A stretch of 64,000 nt of DNA from NCBI GenBank assembly GCA_030267565.1, contig BRXU01000007.1, positions 2,914,001 through 2,978,000 of the forward strand, read 5' to 3'. The position numbers and the translations under genes are program-made. This document shows, piece by piece, positions 34,701 through 45,021 of this stretch (positions are counted from its first letter, which is position 1; every line of letters begins with the position of its first letter). The notes beneath the pieces are model-generated. The model was not told the origin of the DNA, did not search any database, and saw nothing but the letters and a program-made list of their open reading frames with translations. Source of the stretch: Pleodorina starrii. Lineage: Eukaryota > Chlorophyta > Chlorophyceae > Chlamydomonadales > Volvocaceae.

Positions 34701-36666
34701 TGTGCCACGCAGGGACCGTGCTTGCTATACACCGCCGCCGCTCGTCGATCCAACTGACTGACTGGCTGAATAATCGACTGAGCCTCTTGTTCTGCCCCCC
34801 AACCACTTCCCCACATGCGCGCGTGCATGTGCACTTTCGAATGTACGTGTGCGGATGTGCAATGGTGCATCATGGGTGCTCAAAGCTGTCGGAGCGGCGA
34901 GCTGCGTTGGCCAAGCTGCAGGCCGCCGCGGCGATGGCGGGCGAGGAGGAGGCCGCGGCGGCGGCGGCCGAGGGCCGGGCGGCGGCGCGCGTGGCGGAGC
35001 TGTCGGCGGAGCTGGACGAGCGACGGGACGAGCTGGCGAAACTGGACGAGCAAGTCGCCGAGCTGCTGCGACAACAGCAGCAGGAACAGTTGGAGCAGGC
35101 CCAGCATCGTCAACAGCAGCAGCAGCAGCAGCAGAAGTCGCGCCGGGGTCACCTCCCCCGGGCTGCCGACGGAACGGAAGCTGCCGCTGCGACGACGACG
35201 GATTTCGACGACGGAGACGACGAAGACGAGGGCGCGGGGGGCGACGACATTGGGGAGAAGGTCGGTTTTGGCGCCAACCTGTCGGCTGAAGTTGCGGCCG
35301 CGCCTCTGGGCGCGCTCGCTCCTGTGGGACGATGGGGCTGTGGGACTGTGTGGCATTGCAGGCTGGAGTTCTTTGTCGGCGCATTGGCTCACATGGGCTC
35401 AAAATGGCCCCCCTTTGGGCACACATCGCCGCTCTGCCGGACGCTACCGCCCCCGCGAGGCCCCTCCATCGTTGCAGTATCTTGTTTACCTATCTTCCCC
35501 CCAAAACAAGGGCCGCATACATACGCATGCGGTACATGCGCATGTACCGCCCCTCGGGCCTCTTGCCTCTGCAGGAGCGGATGCCGACATCAGCCAGAGC
35601 CGCCGCTTGCGCTCGCGCCGCCTCGTCGAGCCGGCAGGCGGCTGCGGCGGCGAAGCAGCTGCGGGCGGCGCAGGAGCGGCAGGCGGCGCTGCGGGCAGAG
35701 GTGGAGCAGGTGCGATACCGCTGCCGCCCCCCACCCCCCACAAATAAAAACGAAACCGACAGTGCCTTCGCCGTCGCTAGCTTTTTCGTCTGCCGGCGCC
35801 GCAAACACACACACACACACACACACATGTATACACACTGACAACAAACAGACACACCCTGGATCGGAGTCAGGCGCGCCCCTGCGCACAACCGCGTGTC
35901 CCGTGTCTTCCCGTGTCTTCGTTCCCCTGTCTTCCCGTGTCCAGTGCACCTACCGGCATCATGCCGCGTCCCGTGTCCTGCGTTTTTCGTCCTGCGCCCT
36001 GCCCCCTGCGCCCTGCGTCCGAGTGTCCCGTGCCCTGTGCCCTGTATCCCATGTCCTGCGTCTTGACGCACCCTCAGGCCCAGCGGGCTCTTGATGCAGC
36101 GAGTGAGCGGTCCGCCCGGCAGCGGGATGACGCGGTGGGGCAGCTGCGGCAGCGGCTGAGTGACGCCACCGGGGAGCTGAAGGAGCTGGCGGCAGCGGCG
36201 GCGGCGGCGGGAGAGGCGGCGGGAGTGTCATGCGACGCGACGGCTGCGGCTGCGGGTGGTGAGGAGGCGGCGCTGGCGGAGGCGCAGCGGCAGCTGGCGG
36301 AGGCGCAGGTACGTTGCGGGCTGCGGTGGTGGTGGTGTCGGCAGTGGTGGTGGTGGTGGTGGTGGTGGTGGCGGTGGTTGCCTTGCCTTCCGAAGGGGCT
36401 GGAGCACTTGCACTGACCAGAAAATCTGATTTTGGTCGTGTCCTGCTGTCGTACCTGCCGCCGTACGCGTAGGTCCGTGCCCAGATGCTGGACGAGCAGC
36501 TGGAGGAGCTGGGCGACGGCGCCGCCGACGCGGAGTACGGCACTGACCCAGCTACCGACGGCGGCGGCGGTGGTGGCGGCGGCGGCGGCCCGCGTCTCCG
36601 TAACGTTAACGGCAGCCATAACGGTTACGTGCCACCCGGCAACGGCTCCGCCGTCGCCGGTGCCGT

Positions 36667-36697
<31 letters not shown>

Positions 36698-39600
36698 CGC
36701 TGGCGAGCGTTTGATGTCGCGATCCGGGAGCTGATGTCGGCGCCGCCGCTGGCTGGCCGGCTCCTCGGCCGGCTTTGCGACGTCTTCCGTGTACGACAGA
36801 ATCTGGGTCTGGATCCGGATCTGGATCCGGAGGTGCCGGTGAACGCCGCCCTGGGGGAGCTGTGTCACCTGCCCACGTGCCTGGTGGTTACGGATCGCGC
36901 CGCGGCGGAGCAGGTGATGGTTTCGGAGGGTGTTTTCAAGGGGGATGGTGGTGGTGGTGGTGGTGGAGGGGTTGTCGCACGGCGCGGGCAGGCGGGCGGA
37001 CGGTTAAGCACGGTGATGGTTTCGGAGGGTTTCGGACGCGTCTGGGGCGGCCTGGGTACCCCCGTGCGATGTGCGCCCCCCGTGTCCGAGGTAAAGGAAA
37101 AATTCCAGATGCCCTGACGTGTCACGGTCGTACACGTTACCCTCCCAGGTCCCAACCAACTTCGTCAACGTCGCCTTGGCTCCTTCGCTGCGATCCGTCT
37201 TTGTCACCGGTACCCTCCCTATTAAACCTCCCTGCCAACCTCCCTCCCTCCGAATCACCCCGTATGCGGCAGGTGATTGCGCACTTCACGTGTCGCCGCG
37301 TGGGTCGCGTCACCTGCCGTATACTGGAGGAGCTGCAGCCGCAGCGGCCGTCAGTCCTGGCGGGTCGCGAGGGCGGCGGCGGCGGCGGCGACAGGGGATG
37401 GCCGCTGCCGCTGACCGAGGTGGTGGAGCCGGTCGCAGGTGGGTGGTGCAGACAGGGGCAGCATCAGCAGCTGCAGGACAGCCCAAAAATGTAGCCGGGA
37501 TACATGTATGCGAAAATTCAGATCGAATCAAGAAAAATACAAAAAATAAAAGATACAACTATTATATAAATTAAATATTCTACGGAATATTAAATATTTA
37601 TTTTTATTCCTAATATATAAATTAAATATTCTACGGAATATAAATATTAAAGTACTAATTCTGCGCGCTGCACTCTGGGCGCTCCGCGGCCCGACGGACG
37701 CTTGCTCCGAAACCCTGTCGCCCTGTGTGCTGCGACACCAGGTGCGCCGGCCGCGGTTTCGGAGCTGCTTCGCTCCATGCTGGGCGGCTGGAGCCTGGTG
37801 CCCAATGCGCAGGTCTGGAAACCCACATCACGGTCACGGACCTCACGGTCACGTCATGTCACGTGCCCCCGCCTCACCTCATCTCAACCCGTTTCGTCTC
37901 GTTCTTGTTCTCGTTTTGGCTCCCTAGTTTGGCAACTTGCCCAAGCGCAACATACAGCACACCGCCGCGGCCCCCATCCGCCCATCGCCCTTCGTGAGGG
38001 CCGATTGGGTTTTGGGTAGCACCAGGGCGAATGGGCGTGGGGCAGCGCCAAGGCCTGCGGATAAACCCGGCGCAGAACGCCTCCGAGTTTCTTCATGACG
38101 ACATGCGCGGCTGCTGCGCCTTCGTGGACCCTTCCCTGGAGTCTTTTGACCTGCGGGATTGTGTCTGTTGTCGTGTCTCCGACGCGATGCCCCACTGTAC
38201 GACTGGTGTACGACAGGCGGCGCTAGCGGCCCAGGCACCAGGCCGCGGCGACATGCACCAGCAGCAGCAGCGGACGCCCAACCTGGTCACGTTTGGCGGC
38301 GCGGTGTTCAAGGCCGACGGCGAGATCGTCGTACAAAACGCCAGCGGCGGCGGAGGCCAGCCCCACGGCCGGCGGGGTGCGCCCTCGCCCACCAACCCGG
38401 CGGCTGCGTTCCTCAACCGGGAGTACTGGTGAGCCGCCGATGCGGGAGCGTTCGCCGTCGTACCAAACGCGCTCGCGATGAAACGTGGCGTACAACATGC
38501 CGTACCAACCCTCACTACACGTCGCGCCAAATGGGGCCCCAAGTCTCACATCACAGCTGAAGGTCACACACGCCCTGGCACTTACCCGCCGCACACAGTC
38601 GCCTCAAACCTCCACCCACCGATTACCAGGTACTCATGTTACCTCTTCGTTACTTTGCCAACTCGTTACTCTGCCGACTCGTCACTCTGCCGACGCGCAG
38701 GGTGGGGGTGCGGCAGGCCGGCCCTGCGGCGGCGCAGGGGCCGGCGCCATCGGCGCCTGGCCAGCTCGCTGAAGACGGCGGCGGTGGCGGCGGCGGCGGC
38801 ACGGGTCCGCCGCGGTCGGCGACGGGTGGAGCGGGTTCGGAAGTGGAGGAGCAGCAACGTCGCCGGGACCAGCAGCGACACCTGCAGCAGCAGCAGCAGG
38901 AGGAGGTGGAGGTTCGGCAGCGGCGGGAGGCGCTGCAGCGGCAGCGCTGCGCGGCGCAGTCGGAGGCGGAGGCGGCCCGCGGTCGGATCGGCCAACTGGA
39001 GGCGCAGCTCCGGGTGTGAAGAGGGGAAGGAGAGGGGGAGAGAGGGAGAGAGAGAGAGGGAGAGGGAGGGAGGGCAGTGAAAGGGTGGTGCACCGCTGCA
39101 AGGCGAGGGAGCGCGCATGCTGCGTCGTGTCCCCATCAGAGCAAATCCCATAAGCGCAGCACGCACCACACCGCACCAGTCTCGCTTTCTCAACTTGCCC
39201 GCCGTGAAACCTTCCACGACTTCTGCCAGAAATCCTCTCCTGCCTTCGGGACCCAACCCCCGCCACACCTCCCTCCCCTATGCCTCCGCCACCGCGCCCG
39301 CGCCCGTGCCCGCGCCCGCGCCCGCGCCCCGACCCGATCCGACCCGACCCGACCTGATGCAAGGCCCGCGAGGAAGCCGCGCGGCGCCTCCGGTCCCGGG
39401 AGGCCGCTCTGCATCGCTCCGTAGCCGCCATTCGCGAGGAGCTGCGGCGGAGGGGCGTCAGCAGCGGCGGCGGCGGCGACGACGACGACGACGTCGACGG
39501 CAGCGGCGGCGGCACGGCGGACCCGGCTCTGGATCGTCAGGTGCGGTACTGTCGTACTGGTGCCAGGGCGGAAGAACATATCCCTCTCCCTCTCCCTCTC

Positions 39601-42600
39601 CCGCGCCCCCACAGTTTAAACAAAATGACAAATGACAGGCTGCCGTAGATGCGTCGTCGGGTCGCCGACAGGAGTGTTTCGTTCAGCAACAAACACACAT
39701 ACACACCTGCAGCCGTGTGGTCCGACTCCGATGTCCGATGATGTTGGCGCTTGGGACGCCTTGCCGCCTGGTGCGCCTTGTGCGCCCCCGCGGAAACAAA
39801 TGTGCCGTACAGGAGGCCCATCTGGATGAGCTGCGCACCTCCCTGGAGCGGGGGGCCGCCAAGCTGCTGCAGCTGGATCAGGCGGCGGCTGCGGCCAGGA
39901 AGCTGAGCGAGCAAGCTGACGCTGCCGTGGCGGCGGCGGCAGCTGGCGGCGACGGCGCTGCTTTTGCCGCGGCCGCCGGCGGCGGCGCCGCCGCCACGGC
40001 GGCGGAAGCGGCGGCGGCGGGCCGCAGAGCGCAGTTGCAGCGAAACCAGGAGTTACAGCGGCGGCTGCAGCAGGTGAGGGTTCTTCCTTGCCGTATGATT
40101 GGTTATCCGTACTCCGTAATGCCGTACTGTGTCGACCAGCGGCAGGCCTGCAGCAGGTCATGACGACCTCTGTCCTTGACGGGTATGTAGTACGGCACTC
40201 GTACCATAAAAGAAGCGTGCTGCTGTTTCCCGCTGCCCCGCGGCCCCGGCCCCGGCCCCGAACTCCCATGTCGCTGCCAACCCTCCGGCCCGCCCGCCAT
40301 CCCTCCGGTGGCACAGGCGCGCACCGCAAAGGAAACCGCGGCGGGTCGCTGCCGCCGGCTGACCGCCTCGCTGGGGGTGCAGCAGCGCGCGCGGGCGGAG
40401 GCGACGACGCGGCAGGCGGCGGCGGCCGAGGCGCTGCGTGAGGCGGAGCGGAAGGCGGCGTGTCTGGAGCGACAGGTCGGTTGGAGTGCGTTGTTTCGGT
40501 TGAGTTGGTTGGTCGATTGGTAGTTTGTTGGGTGAGGTCTCGCAGCTGACACGTGGGGACCTTGGGGTCTGTCGATGGTGCAGCAATGGTCGTCAATATG
40601 GCGCGAGGCAGTTACCATGTTAACCGTTTGGGCCATTGCCCCCATTGGCCCCTTGTGTCGACTGGCCGGGCTCGGTTTCCTGGGACTGCAGGTGGGCGAG
40701 GCGCAGGCGGCGGACGAGGCGGCGGCTGCGGCGGCCCGGTCGGCGCAGGCGCGCAAGCGAGCGGCGGCGAGGGAGGCCGAGGTGGGGCGGGGCGGGGCGG
40801 GGCGAGGTGGCCGGCGAGAGCGCGGAGGGTATTGTTTTGGCGAAGAAGGCGCGACGACGGCCGAAGGCGAGGCCGGAGGCAGCAGGCCATGGCGACCTGG
40901 GCAACCTGCAAATCCATCCAGTAACATTCACGTGGTGGGAACGGCATCCGGCTGCCATGTTTTGAGTCGTGTATATACGGCGCTGTACGGCGTATACGAC
41001 CGTGTTACGGCATACTGCATGGCCGCCGGTTTAGTGAGGCTGCACCACATCTCCCGGCTTACCGGGGATGTCTCACCTCCGGACACTCACCGGGCCCACC
41101 CACCCGTCCATTTCCTCGCTTTCGCTTTCGCTTTGGCTTTGGCTTTCGCTTTCGCTATCGCTTGGGTGCAGGACGCCCGCAGCCGCCAGCAGTCGGCGGC
41201 GACGGCTCGCGTCGAGGCGGAGAGCCGATTGGCGGCGGCGCGCAGCGCGGTTTCGGAGCTTCTGGCGAGCGTCGAGCGGTCCAAGCAGTTGGTGGCGGCG
41301 GCGGCGGCGGAGGTCGCCGCTGCCGCGGCGGCGGCGGCGGCCGAGGCGGAGGGCGACGGCGCTGATGGCGACGCGGGAGGAGCGGCTGGCGAGGACGATG
41401 ACGAGGACCCCGAGCCGCAAAGCGCGGGAAAGGGAGGCGGGAGAGGGAGGCGCGGTGGCGGCGGCGGTGGAGCTGAGAGGGACGGCGGTAAGCGCCGTAA
41501 GGTCCACGAGCGCGATGACGATGACGACGATGACACCGATGCCGGCGGCGGCGGCGGCGGCGGCGGCGAAGCGGCAGCAAGTGAGGACGACGACGACGAC
41601 GGCAATGATGATTTTGTGTTGCTGCCCCGGAGGGCGGTGGGCCGCAGGTCCAGCGCCGCTGCCGCGGCGGCAGCGGCCGCTGGTCGGCGCCGCGGGCGCC
41701 GAGGCGGCCCTGCAGGCGCCGATGGGGAGGGGGACGGAGGCGAGGACGACGCAGGAGGCAGCGGCGACGGCGACGGCGGCGGTGGCGGCTCTCGAGAGGA
41801 CGAGTGGTTGGCTACGGAGGCGGAGGCGGTGGCGTCGGAGGAGCGGCGACTGCAGGCGGAGAGGGGCCAGATCGACTCGGCGGCCCTTCAGGTACGGCAT
41901 GGTACGGCATGGTACGGCATTCTAGGGGTTCTAATCATCTTTTTGCTTGTCGGGCTGAGGTCGTATACCCCGTGCATCTCCCCGCGTCGTGCATCCCGCC
42001 AACCTGCCGCCGGCTGACGTGCGGCTACGGATGCGGCCCACCACCGTACTGTACGGCAGGAGGACGTGTCGCTGCTTCGCGCGCTGGACGAGTGCCGCCG
42101 CATCGCGGCGGCGTTGGACGAGCGACTCGAGGCGGCGGCGGCGCGGCGGGAGGCGCTGCAGGCGGCGCGCTACGGCCGCCTGGCGGCGGCGCTGACCGAG
42201 GTCAACGCGCAGCTGGGGCGCGTGTACGGCATCCTCACGGCGGGCGCGGGGGACGCCGTACTGTCGTACACACCGGACCGCACGCTGCTGTTCGCGCACG
42301 GCGTTACGCTCGAAGTGCGGTGAGCCCATGTCCTCTTCTAACTCGGCTCCGAAACTCTGACGCCGCCTGAAAAAAAAACAATGATCCCCCGCAGGCCTGA
42401 TGAGCACAAGTGGCGGCCCTTCCCCGCTCTCAGCGGCGGCCAACAAGCGCTAGCCTCGCTGGCGCTCAGCTTGGCGCTGCAGGTAGGGCAATGTACGGCC
42501 CTTCCGGTGATTGCCGCTCATGTCGCAGCCTTGGCAGCAGGGCCTGTGGTGGCGCCTCTTCTTCGACCGGCACCCGTGGCGCCGCTACATAGATTCACCC

Positions 42601-43334
42601 ACAATGAATGAATTCATGCCCTGCGCGACCTTTAACCAACATGCAGCATATGACCCACGGGTCACTTTGACCCCTCCCCTGCCGCCGTCGCCTCTTCCTC
42701 ATCTGCCTTTCGAACGCCCCAGGCGGTGGCGCCCTCGCCCTTCTACTTCTTCGACGAAATCGACTGCGCGCTCGACACGGCCGCCGCAGCGCGTGTCGCC
42801 GACTACCTGTGCGCCGCCTCGGCCCCGGAAGGAGAGCGACGGCGGCGCCAAGACGCGGCTCCCGCGCTGCTGCCGCCAGCGCAGGAGCAGCAACAACAAC
42901 AACAGCAGCAGCAGCAGCAAGAGCAGCAACGGGAAGGGCCAGCCGCCGCCTCCGCCGCATCGACGCTCGCACAGTACATCGTCGTGAGCCATAAGCCCCA
43001 GGTACCGGTAGTTAGGGTTCTAGGGTTGTTTTAGGGTTTTAGGGTTTTAAACCCAGGTACAGCACGTTAGCATGGCATGCAAACGTTTCATGGCATGCAA
43101 ACATAAACATCTTGAACGCCCCCAACCGCTCGCCCCGGTCGCCGCACCACGCCACGCAACGCCGTTCGCTCGCAGGTGTTCGAGCGGGCAGGCTGCCTGG
43201 TGGGGGTGTACAGTCTGCGGGGCACGTCGGCGACTGTGGTGGCGTCGGGGCTGGAGCCGGCGGCGGTGGCTGCGCCTGCGGCTCAAGCGGGCGTCGGGTG
43301 TGGGGGCGAGCAGGGCCTCACGACAACGACTTGA
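31776..43334 (+). CDS. Divergent SMC-family (structural maintenance of chromosomes) ATPase
   Basis: 24 exons, all phases consistent, 1,781 aa: 31776-31827, 32135-32229, 32627-33112, 33230-33430, 33548-33624, 34051-34201, 34417-34563, 34886-35260, 35575-35709, 36078-36308, 36473-36913, 37273-37438, 37742-37812, 38217-38428, 38701-39013, 39364-39540, 39813-40073, 40317-40475, 40692-40781, 41172-41891, 42060-42319, 42395-42482, 42723-43001, 43176-43334. The N-terminal head has Walker A GPNGCGKS (~40-47), GGRHLLRARNLASLI and a Q-loop-like VVSQ. Coiled coil (~279-650) leads to a hinge (LVVTDRAAAEQ; GRVTCRILEEL; NLVTFGGAVFKADGE). A second Ala/Arg/Gln-rich coil follows, then signature LSGGQQALASLALSLALQ, Walker B/D-loop FYFFDEIDCALD and VVSHKPQVFERAG. 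A Gly-rich insert breaks the N-head, and an acidic insert with KRRKV (NLS-like) lies at ~1,340-1,500. It resembles no SMC1-6 closely. In-frame ATGs at 31707 and 31650 are alternative starts. Confidence 0.88.
32569..32622. repeat. Decamer tandem repeat (cctacactgc)n before an SMC-gene acceptor
   Basis: About five perfect copies of a 10-bp unit end four bases before the exon 3 acceptor at 32626. Confidence 0.9.
37495..37665. repeat. AT-rich island with an internal ~50-bp repeat in SMC-gene intron 12
   Basis: About 170 bp of strongly AT-rich DNA sits inside a GC-rich gene. The segment tataaattaaatattctacg occurs twice, about 51 bp apart (around 37565 and 37616). It has no coding content and is unlike any other intron in the window, so an inserted fragment, possibly organellar, is likely. 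Confidence 0.75.
43011..43050 (+). repeat. Short interstitial telomere-like array, TTTTAGGG type
   Basis: Two exact TTTTAGGG units (43029-43044) are flanked by degenerate ones (gttaggg, ctaggg, ttttaaaccc), ten bases past an exon donor. TTTTAGGG is the telomere unit of Chlamydomonas reinhardtii. Confidence 0.75.
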
Positions 43335-44166
43335 TGGGGCCGGCGTGGAGGGCATGTCGCTCGTTGTGCGTGCGAAGTTGCTTCAAGGGGATTTTGTGCA
43401 AGGTGGAGAGGATAGCGCAGTTATGAGATGTCCCGTTATTTTATTCAGGACGTGCGAAAATGGCCTCTTGACTTGACTTTGTCTCTTCTCTTGACTGATG
43501 CTGATCTGTCCATCCATGTCGGCAGTAAACACCGCGCGTGTCTGGGAAAAAGGGGCCTGCCCGTTGCCCCCCGCTGGTCTGGACGCCGTAATAATACGGG
43601 ATGCGCGGCTATTCGTTCTCCGTGAAGTGAAGTAACTAACCGGACTTTACGGAGGGAGGGTGTTTCTCCGTAAAGTGACTCCGGAACGAATCTCGATCGC
43701 CACCGGGTTTACGGAGACTCACTCTACGGAGACGCTACGGAGAGTCTTTTTAACGGAATATGAAACACATTCTACGGAGGTCTACGGAGTCGTCGGCAAC
43801 CCGAGCATGGCAGTCCAAAACGGCGTCTACGGCGCCCAAGCAAACTGCACTTTACGCGGCGGAGTTCAAAACATTTACGGAGGAAAGTCTTTCCCACAGC
43901 TTAGAAAGCGAGGCCTCGCTTTTTAAGCTTGATCGGTCTTAGGGTCTTCCTTTCGCTCTGTCGCATCGTTGTCCCTACATACGTACCTGCTGGCTTCGAA
44001 TCGCCTGTACAAAGCATCAACCACGCACGCAGCCATACACACATCCCCGCCCATCGATCGACGAACTCTGATGATGACAACGAACAAACTCGCTTCGTTA
44101 CACATGACCCATCCATTATTATACGGAAACACCGCGCACGTACACATACACACCTGACACGCACAG
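43335..44166. other. Gene-poor segment rich in TACGGAG motifs and palindromes
   Basis: Lies between the SMC-like gene and the RCC1-like relic. Bases 43640-43930 hold about ten tacgga-type motifs. Two inverted repeats are also present: ctttacggag/ctccgtaaag at about 43643-43673 and a 32-bp near-perfect palindrome at 43898-43929. No gene is supported. Confidence 0.6.
43898..43929. repeat. 32-bp near-perfect palindrome
   Basis: The centre aaagcgaggcctcgcttt (43905-43922) is a perfect palindrome, and its arms extend to 16 bp each with one mismatch. It could form a cruciform or a strong RNA hairpin. Confidence 0.9.
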
Positions 44167-44346
44167 GAGCAACAGTCAGGGACTCCGCCGCGCTGGCGGC
44201 CGGAGAGCTCCACACGTGCGCGCTGCTGCAGCCGGGCGGCGCCATCAAGTGCTGGGGGTGAGTTACTTTCGTTTGTCGACTACTTCATTCGACAAGCGCG
44301 AGGGTCGTCGCGTCGGTGTTTCACTAAGGCAAGAGCGCGCGCGCGT

Positions 44347-44395
<49 letters not shown>

Positions 44396-45021
44396 CCAAT
44401 TTCGACAGCCATGTCGCAACGAATATATCGATGATATGGACATAGTATAATACGGTACGCGTACACACGAACCGCAATATATACTCATATATATATGCCA
44501 AAATTATGCATGCAGGGGCAACAAAGTGGGTCAGCAGGGCCTGGGTGACAAGAAGCTGCCGGGGCGACCAGCCCGAGGAGATGGGAGCCAATCTGCCAGC
44601 CGTGGACCCGGGGCCGGGGCTGGCGGCCACGTCGCTGGCGGCGGGCGCCCGCCACACCTGCGCGCTGCTGCAGCCGGTCAACATCGTCAAATGCTGGGGG
44701 TGAGTACGTATGTCACAAGCAAGGTTAGCTTAGTGATCGATGGGGGCTGGTACGTACTGGTGCGTGCTGGTATGTACATTTGTTTGTGCTGGTGTTTCTG
44801 CTGGTTATTCTCCTAACCTACCATATACAGCTCATCATCGATCATGTGGCAACGATGGTTGCTTCGTTGCGTGCCTTGCTTGCTCCCCGGCGACGGCGGC
44901 GGCGGTGCGTGGCGGCTGCAGATTGAACGACTTGGGAGTTCTGGTACTTGGCGACCGGAACTCGCGAGGAGGTCAGCTCGGAGAGATGGGCGCCAATCTG
45001 CCGCCGCCCGTGCAGCTGTGA
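44167..45021 (+). pseudogene. RCC1-like repeat protein relic, frameshifted
   Basis: Three exon-like blocks encode repeats of the RCC1/alpha-tubulin-suppressor type: 44167-44257 (LAAGELHTCALLQPGGAIKCWG), 44516-44699 and 44922-45021. The splice phases match (each KCWG block ends in phase 2). In block 2 the first part reads GNKVGQQGLGDKKL in one frame and the rest, RGDQPEEMGANLPAVDPG to HTCALLQPVNIVKCWG, in the next. One extra base at about 44559 therefore breaks the gene (or is a sequence error). Block 3 (GDRNSRGGQLGEMGANLPP) runs to a stop. Only about two of the seven blades of a propeller are present, and no upstream exons were found. Confidence 0.65.

Noticed and set aside
37930..38100. Possible SMC exon reading FGNLPKRNIQHTAAAP
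   Set aside because: It reaches a stop before a usable donor. Direct splicing of 37812 to 38217 keeps phase and gives the expected end of the hinge.
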